A stretch of DNA of 17,365 bases from Phycisphaeraceae bacterium (lineage in GTDB: Bacteria; Planctomycetota; Phycisphaerae; Phycisphaerales; Phycisphaeraceae). Shown here piece by piece: positions 8,188 through 16,264 of the stretch. Under the pieces are notes generated by a model. It worked only from the letters and a program-made list of their open reading frames with translations. It was not told where the DNA came from and made no database searches. The stretch is taken from the NCBI GenBank assembly GCA_016763955.1, contig JAESSU010000228.1, positions 1-17,365 of the forward strand, written 5' to 3'. The position numbers and the translations under genes were made by a program. Numbering within the stretch: the first letter of the stretch is position 1; each line of letters starts with the position of its first letter.

Positions 8188-9354
8188 TTATTGATTTAAT
8201 TGAGCCTTGATTATTTCACCAAGTTTTTGGGCGACCTCTTGATTGCCTTTGATGTTGAGGTGAACCGAGTAAAGCAGGCCGGTGATGTCATTGAGTGTTT
8301 CGCCTTCGATGAGATGAGTGTTTTTGTCGCCTTGGTCTTGGAATTTTTTAACCAGTGCGCGAACAATCTCGCGGTATTCTTCAGGGGTGATGCCTGTTTT
8401 AGGTGATTTTTTGAGCGTGGTAAAGGTTAAGGTGATGCAAAAGAGCGGCGTGTCGGGATGACTTCGACGGATGTTTTGTAAGAGTTCCGAATAAAAATTT
8501 AGGTAGTTTACTTTGGGGATGCCTGCCCAGGAAAGATCGTTGTAGCCGATGAGCAGGGTGATGAATCCGATTTCTTCCCAGTCCTTAAGCATGGTTCCTA
8601 GTCGGGGAGAAACTCGCCCGGCAGCGATGCCAAGGTTGTAGAGGTCGTAGCCTAGATTCGATGCGAGTAGATAGGGATAGGAGTAGGTTGAAATACCATC
8701 AAGCCCCGCGCTGCCGTGGGTGATGCTATCGCCCATGGCAATATAAACAGGCTTCGATGGCAATTGAACTTTGCTCAGTTTGGCACCCTTGTCGATTTCT
8801 AATCGGGTGATTCGCACGGCCATGGTCGCGGGCAGCATGATTCGGTAGTGATGTTTCTTTCCATCGAGTGATTGGATGTGAATTTGCGTCGCGACGGTTT
8901 TTTTTGCGGATTTGAGGCGATAGTCTTTGAGAAGATTGCCGTCTTTATAGACTTGACCGATTCCGAATCGTTCGCGCCCTCGTTTTGTGGGGAGTGTGTC
9001 CATGGTAATGACAATGTTTTGGCTAGTGGTAGCCAAGTGCATTTCAATTCCCGCAGCCCATCGAGCGATAGTGGGACTGAACCGCAAGAGTTGTACCGGC
9101 ATTTGAAGGACTGCCTCGCTAAACCGCAGAGGTTGAACAAACTGAGGCCCCGTTCTCCCTGATTCTGGGGAGAACGTCTCTCCGTATTGAGTGTAATGCG
9201 CGCCTTTGAAGGAAATCGCAGGATTGTTTAGCGGGACGCTGGTCAAAGAAGATGCCGTTGCGGCAAGGTTGATGGCCAAGCAAATAACCGCGGCTAGTAG
9301 TGGTTTTATTATTATTTGTATTCCTGATGGGTTCGTTGGTTTTTGATATCTCAT
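8188..9354 (-). CDS. Secreted SGNH/GDSL-type esterase with N-terminal beta domain (CE2-like layout)
   Basis: A 388-residue exported protein; the signal peptide (about 1-36) has a long basic n-region and ends near AATAS. Residues about 45-195 form a beta-rich domain, and an SGNH hydrolase domain runs from VYIAMGDSITHG to the C-terminus. The nucleophile is S210 in GDSIT; block II is NLGIAAG, block III GYND, and block V has H365 in YSVHLN. The Asp normally three residues before that His is a Tyr here, so a Ser-His dyad rather than a triad is possible. A beta-sandwich followed by an SGNH domain is the layout of CE2 carbohydrate esterases, some of which lack the Asp, so deacetylation of a glycan is a reasonable guess. 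AGGA lies 8 bases before the ATG. The gene is flanked on both sides by remnants of other genes and so appears to sit in a rearranged spot. Confidence 0.85.
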   Translation of the reverse strand: MRYQKPTNPSGIQIIIKPLLAAVICLAINLAATASSLTSVPLNNPAISFKGAHYTQYGETFSPESGRTGPQFVQPLRFSEAVLQMPVQLLRFSPTIARWAAGIEMHLATTSQNIVITMDTLPTKRGRERFGIGQVYKDGNLLKDYRLKSAKKTVATQIHIQSLDGKKHHYRIMLPATMAVRITRLEIDKGAKLSKVQLPSKPVYIAMGDSITHGSAGLDGISTYSYPYLLASNLGYDLYNLGIAAGRVSPRLGTMLKDWEEIGFITLLIGYNDLSWAGIPKVNYLNFYSELLQNIRRSHPDTPLFCITLTFTTLKKSPKTGITPEEYREIVRALVKKFQDQGDKNTHLIEGETLNDITGLLYSVHLNIKGNQEVAQKLGEIIKAQLNQ

Positions 9355-9399
9355 ATTTTATTTCCTAGGTATTTTTCTCGTATGGGATTGTAAATAGTT

Positions 9400-9412
9400 G
9401 CTGGCGGCCAGC
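9400..9412. repeat. 13-base dyad upstream of the SGNH esterase gene
   Basis: GCTGGC-G-GCCAGC is a perfect inverted repeat with a single central base, 46 bases before the SGNH start codon. It could be an operator half-site pair or a cruciform. No -10/-35 pair is clear beside it, and it has no counterpart upstream of the other genes, so chance is possible. Confidence 0.25.
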
Positions 9413-9450
9413 TCACATCTTGGCGTTCGAGTCGTTTGAAATGATGTTCC

Positions 9451-9499
9451 TACATATCCATTTTGGAAAAGAGTCTACTTTTAATAATCAAACCAAGCC
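9451..9499. repeat. Copy 1 of a duplicated A-gene 3' end and downstream segment
   Basis: The plus-strand segment around GAGTCTACTTTTAATAATC matches 11761-11811 (GTGTCTACTTTTGATGATC) over about 50 bases at roughly 80 percent identity with small gaps. It covers the last codons of the A-type remnant and about 30 bases of untranslated sequence beyond its stop, so duplication of DNA rather than convergence of protein sequence explains the match. Confidence 0.65.
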
Positions 9500-9564
9500 C
9501 CTTGATTTAATTTTGTCTGGAGACGATTTTGGACCCATTGAATCTTACAGGTTGTGTTTCTCAT
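9481..9564 (-). pseudogene. 3'-terminal remnant of an A-type GH20 gene
   Basis: On the minus strand this 27-codon frame ends KIQWVQNRLQTKLNQGAWFDY followed by TAA (split here as KIQWVQNR, then LQTKLNQGAWFDY). It aligns to the C-terminus of gene A, which ends IHPIQWVTRNIHRGMKSGAW and FDHQK: the shared pattern is IQWV-x2-R-x8-GAWFD. The DNA similarity carries on past the stop codon for about 30 bases (9451-9480 versus 11761-11790, both containing TCTACTTTT). An AAGGA and an ATG happen to precede it 12 bases after the stop of gene B, so a short peptide might be made, but homology says it is the tail of a lost A paralogue. Confidence 0.75.
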
Positions 9565-9576
9565 GTTAAAAATTCC

Positions 9577-11699
9577 TTAGTCTGTTAGTTCATAAACATG
9601 TCGCTGGTATGCTTTAAATGTGTCTGTAATTTGATTGACTTTGACTTTTACAATGCGATTTTCAAAAAGAACCCTGGCGTATTTGCCTGATGACGGTGAA
9701 AGTTTGATCGTTGCCTTAACCGGTGAAGGTGAATCGTTGACCGCAATAATATATTTCTTGCCATGATAGGTTTTGCCTACAAGATTAATCGAGGGTGAAT
9801 CCGTAGAGACCGTCGGCTGGGGTTCAAGTGAATATAAAATGGGGGTTAGTTTTTTGATCTCACCGGTGAGCCGACGCATCTCATTCCACAAACCTTTGTT
9901 AAGTGACTGATGTGCAAAGTATTTGATCGCTCTTGAGCCATGGACCAGGGCAAGATAAGTCATGCACTGAACCTCAGCATCACTGGGCTCACGGAAAATA
10001 AAGTAGGCATAACCCGCATTCTGAAGCCATGTCCAATTGGGTTTCCCCGCAGCGGCCGCAAGCAGTTCTTGTTTTTTGACATAGGTGCTAACGGTTGCTG
10101 GGCTCCAAAAAGTTAGTGGGTAATAGTCAAGGCAGAGGATGTCACTTTGATAATCACCCTTTAGGTCTCTAAATAAAAGATTGATATAGACAGGATGTTC
10201 AGAGTCCAGGGCTTTGACCGTTTCATCTTTAGCGTTGGCTTTTTCCCAAGATGCAGGTTTAACCGGTTCGTCATAGACGTACCATGCGATTAATGCTGGG
10301 TGATCTTTAAGCCCAGAGTATTGGCGTTGTCCATGATCGTGCGAAGGCTTGCAACGGTCTGTGAAGGATAGGCTGTGAAGCAGAGTGTATTAAAGCCTGA
10401 AAGGGCAAGATCACGAATGGCGTTGGGAGTCGGCTCTTTGTCCCATCCGACAGTCGTTGGAATAAAAGGTTTTCCATCGACAAGAAAACGCCGGTTCGTG
10501 TCAATGCTCGATGTGCCTGTGTTTGAGCCTGCAATAATCGGGTAATCCGCGATGGCGGGCTCGTTGTTTTGCACGGCATGACCAATGATGGTGATGTCCT
10601 TAAATGCCGGTTGATAAGTGGTGGCAGTGGTGCCTGCCTCAGCTTGAACACTGTCGATCCAAAGTGTTCCTTGGGTTGTGGGGCAGATCGCGCTGCGTGT
10701 TCGTGGAGAGGTCTTTTTGGGTGTGAAGCCAACCTCGTAACGCTTCCAGGTATGGGTTACGGTAAATGTTTTTTTGACCCACGTGTTTTTTAGCGTATAA
10801 ATTTTGAGTTCAACTTCTTGTCCATTAGGCTGATCGCTTTTGAGCCATGCAGAGAACGTGTACGGCTTGTTTTTTGTTGTGGGAAAAAAAGTAGAAACAA
10901 CGCGATGCTCCAAGATGTCTGCCTCGGCAGTTTGGACAACACGAAGGGAATTTTTCCCTTGATGGGCAACGGTGTCGTCGATCCGCCAAGTCTCACGCCA
11001 TTGATCCATTTTGGCAGTCCATCTGCCTTCTCTTAATCCCCAGTGGCCAGGGCCCCAATAATCAGGATGACGATCGATCGATGCGTATTCAAAACCACTG
11101 TTGTGAACTAAATTAACGAGATCGATTTTTTGAAAACGGATGTCCGAGATTGAAACGCTGGTGGCGATGTCTTTACGCTGCCAAATGGAAATGCGCATTT
11201 TGGTGATCTGTTCCCAGCCCGCAGGTTCGCCCACTTCACGAAATGCTTTAATGGGAATTAAGGCGGTCATCCATTGATCTGTGAGTAGTCGAACGACCGT
11301 GTGATCATCACAAAGATACCAACCTTTGTCACCGCTTTGCAAATAGATTGCGACGTTGCCAATGGCTGATAAATCAGGCGCTTTAAAGCGAAAGTAAAGA
11401 TAGTTGTATTGGGTCAGGTCAACGTCAATGTCTTTTTCCCAAAGTGCCCGTTGGGTTGAAGGTCGAAAATGACATGGCAATGTCAGGCAACGCACACCAT
11501 CCACCGTCGCAGGGATTGGAGCAAGAGCCCCTTGCATGGGCCGCCATGCGGCAGCCGCCTTTTCCGAGGAGGTATAGAGCATGGTGTCAACCGTAAAATT
11601 CTTGATGACTTGCTCTTGGGCCGAAGAGGTCGATGCAATCATTGACAATGTAAATACAAATATGATGATTGTTTTTGAAATCAAAGTTCTTGTTTTCAT
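9577..11699 (-). pseudogene. B-type glycosidase-like gene broken by an internal deletion with frameshift (gene B)
   Basis: This is a full-length paralogue of B-prime, split into two frames. The 5' frame (11699-10290, 469 codons) has a signal peptide ending STSSAQ, the CIA30-like module, the CBM4_9-like module (NLVHNSGFEYAS) and the start of the barrel (FLVDGKPFIPTTVGW), then stops after GLKITQH. The other frame is open from the junction to 9577, reading GLKDHPALIAWYVYDEP and continuing to YQRHVYELTD; it has no start codon of its own until an internal ATG at 9963. The junction is GGGCTTAAAG at 10305-10314. In B-prime the two equivalent sites are 66 bases apart, with about 22 codons between them; here the intervening stretch is gone and one extra base puts the frame out, a net loss of about 67 bases. 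The candidate catalytic YDEP is therefore out of frame. The truncated product could still be an exported binding protein. Confidence 0.88.
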
Positions 11700-11760
11700 G
11701 GAGTACCGGATTCTGATATTAATAAAATGGAATTGCGAATGACCGATGACAGACGGCTGC

Positions 11761-11811
11761 CATACGCATCAATTTTGGGAAAGTGTCTACTTTTGATGAT
11801 CAAACCAAGCT
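11761..11811. repeat. Copy 2 of a duplicated A-gene 3' end and downstream segment
   Basis: This is the intact-gene counterpart of 9451-9499. It spans the final codons of gene A (GAWFDHQK) and about 26 bases after its stop, in the 87-base gap before gene B. The gap holds no clear terminator, so genes A and B were probably read as one transcript. Confidence 0.65.
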
Positions 11812-14417
11812 CCACTTTTCATGCCGCGATGGATATTTCTGGTGACCCATTGTATTGGATGGATTTTCAGGACGGTTGCTTCTGGCGGACGACGGTAAAA
11901 CACCAGTCTGAATGTTTTAACCTGATCCAATTCCAAATTGCCTTGTTCCTTAAATAAACCTGATGGCTGAACAACAATCGAGTTGGTCCCTTTGTGCAGG
12001 TTGAAATATTGCGCACGGTAACTCTTCCATGAAGGTGTTCCATCCCCTAGATAAACACCTAGCCTGACCGTTGTATTGGCCTCGACGACAAATTTTAGAC
12101 TTTTGGATAACACTTTTTTACCAATGGTCATATCCTTGTCTAAGTTGATTCGGTCCGACACGGTGTTTGCAGGAGTCGTGAGAACGAGAATACCGCCATC
12201 TTGAAAATCACTACTTTTTTCAAAGGTGATCCCGCCATTCTTCAGTGAGCCTGTGGGTGTCCATATCTTCTTGAATGCCTGTATGGAGTCATAGGAAAAA
12301 TCCTCCAGAAAAACAGGTTGAGTTGAGGAGTTAAGTGCGGTCACGGCAAGACAGGCAATATTGGCGCCTTGATAATAGGTTGAACTCAGTGTGATCGTGG
12401 AAATGATTTCATTGGGAAATGGATTGGTCCAAAGATAGGAACACAGTTGAAAACGGGTCTGACGGCCAGAGGTATCGACATAAACGGTACGCCCCGATAT
12501 CGGCGACAAGCGTGAATTCCAATCGGTGATATTCCAACGGTATTTCAAAGGAATCTTAACAGTCTTCCCATTGGCATAATGGATTTGATAGTGGCCTATG
12601 AGTGGCATTTTTCGATGGCCCATAATGTAGTTCAGGGCCGTGGTATTCAACGGAACACCACTTGCGTGAAGAAAGGCAAGCTGCTTGGCTTTGAGATTGA
12701 CGTTGATCTCTTGCGCTTTCAGTGAGAAACCATCGCCTTTGAGTCCGCTCACAGCAAGTACACTTTGGTCTTGGCGGAGATTGAACTTGAGACCTCGCTC
12801 GGTGATGACCTCAGGCAAGGGCGAGTGATCTTGGTCTAGAGGTTCTCCGGGCCAGTCACCGGGCAAGTTGCCGAAGCGGTTTTTTCCCGGAATGAACAGA
12901 GGTCGCTGCTGTAGATTGGCAAAACTTTGTGGCGTTCCCAGACAGCGGTCAACAAATTCAGCCACAGGATCAAAAGCAACCTCTTTCGTGACAGATAATT
13001 CCCCTGGATTCCAACTGTACGCAGCCGTCAGGGTGGTCATGGCCGCCACGGTGGGAGAGACTTGTAACGCGGGCCAATTGCCTACCAGATGCCAGTAGGT
13101 CACGGTCATGCCCAGACTTTGGGGGATTGCCTCGGAATACTCTTGGCTGATCATTTTGATATTGCCAAACCCAGAGAAACAAGAGCCAAAGACCTTAAAA
13201 CCTTTTGTGGTAAAATAATCACGTTGACGCTTCATTTCCTTAATATCTGTTGAGTAATCCCATATATTGATAATGATGTCTTTGGGTAAGGAATCTACAA
13301 TTTTCCATCCTTCGGTGACATCTTTTCGTACATAACGATTTGGATAATAAAGCAATTGATCCTGATAGATGATCATTTGAACGCCATGACTCTTTAATAG
13401 ATCATGAAGATGCATAATCAGATTTTTGATCAGTTGTGAGGGAGTTTGTTTTTTACACGCTTTGTCATAATGAAAGGCGGCTTGATTTATTTCATCCATG
13501 GCCAGATGGATGTATTTCGGATGAAACAGATCAATGGTTTCTGTCAGGATGGCATCCAGAAATTCATTTGTTTTGGGATTGGTAGGACACAAGGTGGCCC
13601 CCCATCCTGTATTTTTGGGATCTTCGAGTAATTGGACATTCTCTGGATTGGCAAGAACCCAGGGACTATGGCTTATAATCTGAAAGTAGGGAATGATTTC
13701 CAGATGTAGATTTTTTGTATATTGAATCAGTTCTTTGATCTGTGATTTTGAAAAGGCCCTCTTCTCTGTTTTTGGGAATTTCACAGAGTCGTACTTGATA
13801 TACTCAGCAAACTCGAGAACCAGGGTATTGATTTTCATTTCAGCCAAGGCACTAAAAATAGCTTTCAGGCCAGCCATCGTTTTTTTAGTGTTCCGCATGC
13901 CTCTGAGGCTCATGAAGACCCCTCGTATCTTCATGGCAGGGGCATCGGTGACCTCGCCTTGGGGAACCATCCATTGTCCCTCGACCGAGAAAAAAAGCTG
14001 AACCAGTGTATGAATCCCGTTTAAGATGCCAGTCTCATTGGACGCCAAGACGGTAACTTGCTTTGGGGCCATTTTGATTGCATAGGCTTCGCCCTTTAGA
14101 TCATCGCTCTTTTTGAACTGGATTTTCAATACGTTCAATCCATGAACGTCATCCATTTCAATGCCTCGACGTTTCAATAATTCGATGAGACGGGGTGTGG
14201 CCTCGGTAAAATCCTTTGTCACAATGCGGACTCGTTGGGCCGGGATTGTTTTGCCCGTGAAAACCGCATTTTTCGGTTTGGGGAGTAAATTCAGGGAGTC
14301 TTCACTGACTGCATGGCTAGACGTTGTCGGTATCGAGGAATTCGCATCGCCTGCAAATAGCATGCTGACGAGACAGAAGCTTGTGGCGATTGTGTTTAAA
14401 ATAACAGAATGATTCAT
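11787..14417 (-). CDS. Secreted GH20-type glycosidase with two C-terminal beta domains (gene A)
   Basis: An 876-residue exported protein. The signal peptide covers about residues 1-22 (ending MLFA). Residues about 42-160 resemble the GH20b domain (LLPKPKNAVF, NETGILNGIHTLVQLF). The barrel (about 161-480) opens with MKIRGVFMSLRGMR and carries the Asp-Glu pair D308-E309 in HLAMDEINQ, where the usual Gly two residues before the Asp-Glu Met is Ala-Met; INIWDYS and TVTYWHLVGNW follow. The W-x-D motif seen in the other two GH20 genes is YQD here, so substrate details may differ. Residues about 545-695 form a conserved-looking beta domain (HYQIHYANGKTVKIPL, YLWTNPFPNE). Residues about 708-876 look like a further binding module and end GAWFDHQK. 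An AGGA lies upstream of the ATG. The tail of a lost paralogue is at 9481-9564. Confidence 0.83.
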   Translation of the reverse strand: MNHSVILNTIATSFCLVSMLFAGDANSSIPTTSSHAVSEDSLNLLPKPKNAVFTGKTIPAQRVRIVTKDFTEATPRLIELLKRRGIEMDDVHGLNVLKIQFKKSDDLKGEAYAIKMAPKQVTVLASNETGILNGIHTLVQLFFSVEGQWMVPQGEVTDAPAMKIRGVFMSLRGMRNTKKTMAGLKAIFSALAEMKINTLVLEFAEYIKYDSVKFPKTEKRAFSKSQIKELIQYTKNLHLEIIPYFQIISHSPWVLANPENVQLLEDPKNTGWGATLCPTNPKTNEFLDAILTETIDLFHPKYIHLAMDEINQAAFHYDKACKKQTPSQLIKNLIMHLHDLLKSHGVQMIIYQDQLLYYPNRYVRKDVTEGWKIVDSLPKDIIINIWDYSTDIKEMKRQRDYFTTKGFKVFGSCFSGFGNIKMISQEYSEAIPQSLGMTVTYWHLVGNWPALQVSPTVAAMTTLTAAYSWNPGELSVTKEVAFDPVAEFVDRCLGTPQSFANLQQRPLFIPGKNRFGNLPGDWPGEPLDQDHSPLPEVITERGLKFNLRQDQSVLAVSGLKGDGFSLKAQEINVNLKAKQLAFLHASGVPLNTTALNYIMGHRKMPLIGHYQIHYANGKTVKIPLKYRWNITDWNSRLSPISGRTVYVDTSGRQTRFQLCSYLWTNPFPNEIISTITLSSTYYQGANIACLAVTALNSSTQPVFLEDFSYDSIQAFKKIWTPTGSLKNGGITFEKSSDFQDGGILVLTTPANTVSDRINLDKDMTIGKKVLSKSLKFVVEANTTVRLGVYLGDGTPSWKSYRAQYFNLHKGTNSIVVQPSGLFKEQGNLELDQVKTFRLVFYRRPPEATVLKIHPIQWVTRNIHRGMKSGAWFDHQK

Positions 14418-14622
14418 AATAATAACTTTTTCCTGATAATGGTATTTCTGTGATATTGATGGTGAGATAAATTCTCAAACACGGATGTCTACCATTCGCG
14501 ATTGAATTTTCTCGGTCACTTTTGTGCGCAGCATCTTGTTTTAAAAAGACCAACGACTTTCATCGCGGGATATTTTACACTCGAGGGGTATCTACTAAAT
14601 CCTTTGAGGTCTACGAACGAAC

Positions 14623-15318
14623 TTAAGGGGTACTCACACTTTCAAGTTCTTTTGCCTTGAGGCGGGCAACATGTCCATCCATATGCAGGACGTTACAGGC
14701 TCCATCTGGATACATGGTGGTATCGTAGATCGCTAAATTACTTGGCGGGTTATGCCAATATCCCACAAAAGTGAACGAGGGCCACCCCGTGGCATAATGA
14801 ATGACGTTGTCACCCACGAAAGGAACGAAGCGATTTTCAGCAAACAAGGCCTTTTCTCCTTTGATTTGATCTCCTCGTTTGAATTGCATGAGCGCATTCA
14901 TGGCATAATCCACGCGAGCGCTAAATGGATTGCTGGGACAGTCGTAGACCGCTCGATCCCCATTGGTTCCACTGGCCATCGTGCTGTCATTCCCATTTGA
15001 AACCACATATCGCCCAAGTTGCTTGCCTGCATACCATTGGCGAAAGGGATTGCTGCCAGTAGACCCGGTCATGGGGCCGTCATTCGCCTTGTAGGTGCCA
15101 AAAATAAGATCGTTGTAATCATTGAGGTACATGGTGACACCAAGGCCCACCTGGTGGAGGTTGGTGCCACACTGAATCGCTTGAGCCGATTTTCTCGCTC
15201 CGGCAAGCGCGGGCAACAAAATGGCGATCAAAATACTGATAATGCTAATTACGACTAATAATTCGATGAGCGTAAAGCCAGTGGGGCTGTTTGGTTTGTG
15301 GGTTTTGGCATGTTTCAT
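14623..15318 (-). CDS. Type II/IV pseudopilin-like protein with prepilin N-terminus (copy 1)
   Basis: A 231-residue protein with a class III signal peptide: a 14-residue leader ending in Gly, then [20 protein letters not shown], with the conserved Glu at +5 of the mature chain (E19). Prepilin peptidase would cut after G14 and methylate F15. The hydrophobic helix continues into [21 protein letters not shown]. The remainder is a soluble domain ending [13 protein letters not shown], which resembles the H-X9-DG tail of planctomycete/Lentisphaerae prepilin-like proteins, although Pro occupies the place of the distal His. AAGGA lies 6 bases before the ATG. It is a close paralogue of the gene at 15491-16192. 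Such genes are very numerous in PVC genomes and often sit beside glycosidase genes; their function is not known. It may form part of a surface filament or secretion pseudopilus. Confidence 0.88.
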   Translation of the reverse strand: MKHAKTHKPNSPTGFTLIELLVVISIISILIAILLPALAGARKSAQAIQCGTNLHQVGLGVTMYLNDYNDLIFGTYKANDGPMTGSTGSNPFRQWYAGKQLGRYVVSNGNDSTMASGTNGDRAVYDCPSNPFSARVDYAMNALMQFKRGDQIKGEKALFAENRFVPFVGDNVIHYATGWPSFTFVGYWHNPPSNLAIYDTTMYPDGACNVLHMDGHVARLKAKELESVSTP

Positions 15319-15405
15319 TTGAATTCCTTTCGGTGGGTGATCTCTCGTTTAGGATGATGGGGTTAAGGGTGGCAATAAATCAGTTTTGATGCGTCCCAAA
15401 AGGTC

Positions 15406-15427
15406 TTGGGTGCATTGATACACCCAA
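15406..15427 (-). terminator. Terminator-like stem-loop between the two pseudopilin genes
   Basis: On the minus strand TTGGGTG pairs with CACCCAA across an 8-base loop, 63 bases after the stop of pseudopilin copy 2. Four bases later comes TTTT, a weak T-run, so this may be an attenuator or partial terminator that separates the levels of the two pseudopilins, or an mRNA-stabilising hairpin. Confidence 0.4.
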
Positions 15428-15490
15428 AATACGCCGTCTTTTTCATTTCGTCATCCACAGATTTCGGTTATCTTTCCAATTGTGTGCGAA

Positions 15491-16192
15491 CTAAGGTGCG
15501 CTGATATCGAAAAGCTCGTGAGACTTCATGCGGCTGACATGCCCCCCGATATGCAGGACATTGGTGGACCCCGACGGAAAGTTTTTTTCATATTGCGTCA
15601 AGTCCGTGGGTGGGTTATGCCAATAGCCTACATAAATAAAGTTTGGCCATGTGGTGCCATAGTTAATTTGCCAATTGCTGAAAAAAGCGACTTTGCGATT
15701 TTCAGTAAATAAAGATTTTTCTCCACCAATCTGAGATGCCCGCTTGAATTCCATGTTTTTATTCAGAGCATAATCAATTCGCCAAACAGCGGAGGGGTTG
15801 GTGGGACAGTCATAGATATCTCGATCCCCATTGGTGAAACTGGTCATGGTGCTATCATTCCCATTTGAGACAAGATATCGTCCTAGTTGTTTCCCGAGAT
15901 ACCACTGTCGCAGAGGATTGGTCATGTTCGGCCAATAAGTAACGGGTCCCGCTTTCGCTGTGAAAACTCCCATGATGAGGTCGTTGTTATCATTGAGGTA
16001 CATGGTGACACCAAGGCCTATCTGGTGGAGTTTGGTGCCACACTGAACCGCTTGAGCCGATTTTCTCGCTCCGGCAAGGGCAGGTAGTAATATTGCAATC
16101 AACAAACTGATAATGCTGATTACAACGAGCAATTCGATGAGTGTAAAGCCTAGAGAGCGGTTGGAATTATTGGTTTTGAGTTGTTGTTTCAT
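15491..16192 (-). CDS. Type II/IV pseudopilin-like protein with prepilin N-terminus (copy 2)
   Basis: A 233-residue protein if translated from the ATG at 16192. That start is chosen because AAGGA lies 6 bases upstream (16203-16199), whereas the earlier in-frame ATG at 16210 has no ribosome binding site. The leader is 15 residues ending in Gly, then [20 protein letters not shown] with Glu at +5. It shares most of its sequence with copy 1, especially the first third, where DNA blocks such as the one covering CTTGAGCCGATTTTCTCGCT are almost unchanged, so the two arose by tandem duplication. The tail reads [13 protein letters not shown]: the Asp-Gly of the H-X9-DG-type ending is Gly-Gly here. It starts 64 bases after the regulator gene and may share a transcript with it. 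Its function is unknown. Confidence 0.87.
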   Translation of the reverse strand: MKQQLKTNNSNRSLGFTLIELLVVISIISLLIAILLPALAGARKSAQAVQCGTKLHQIGLGVTMYLNDNNDLIMGVFTAKAGPVTYWPNMTNPLRQWYLGKQLGRYLVSNGNDSTMTSFTNGDRDIYDCPTNPSAVWRIDYALNKNMEFKRASQIGGEKSLFTENRKVAFFSNWQINYGTTWPNFIYVGYWHNPPTDLTQYEKNFPSGSTNVLHIGGHVSRMKSHELFDISAP

Positions 16193-16198
16193 GGTTGT

Positions 16199-16203
16199 TC
16201 CTT
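16199..16203 (-). promoter_or_regulatory. Ribosome binding site that decides the pseudopilin copy 2 start
   Basis: AAGGA followed by ACAACC and ATG at 16192. It lies inside the seven-codon extension given by the upstream ATG at 16210, which argues that the extension is not translated. Confidence 0.7.
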
Positions 16204-16254
16204 TTACCATTTTTTTGCGGTTGTTTTGGGGGATTGCATAAAATGATACTTGTA

Positions 16255-16264
16255 CGTTATAACG
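16255..16264. repeat. Palindrome CGTTATAACG at the 3' end of the regulator gene
   Basis: A perfect 10-base palindrome that overlaps the stop codon of the GntR-type gene, upstream of pseudopilin copy 2. With its left flank it reads TTGTACGTTATAA, which partly resembles the TTGTACGTACAA core of the Bacillus AraR operator, AraR being a GntR-HTH/LacI-fold regulator. CGTATATACG at 7937-7946 has the same CGT-N4-ACG outline. Chance cannot be excluded. Confidence 0.25.

Noticed and set aside
9577..9963. A separate 128-codon gene
   Set aside because: It is the in-frame C-terminal end of broken gene B; homology and open frame continue upstream of its ATG to the deletion junction at 10305-10314.
14463..14477. 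Inverted repeat TGAGA-TAAAT-TCTCA upstream of gene A
   Set aside because: The arms are only five bases and no promoter elements or T-run go with it; expected many times by chance.
16193..16210. Seven-codon longer start for pseudopilin copy 2
   Set aside because: The extension contains the AAGGA that serves the downstream ATG and itself lacks a ribosome binding site.
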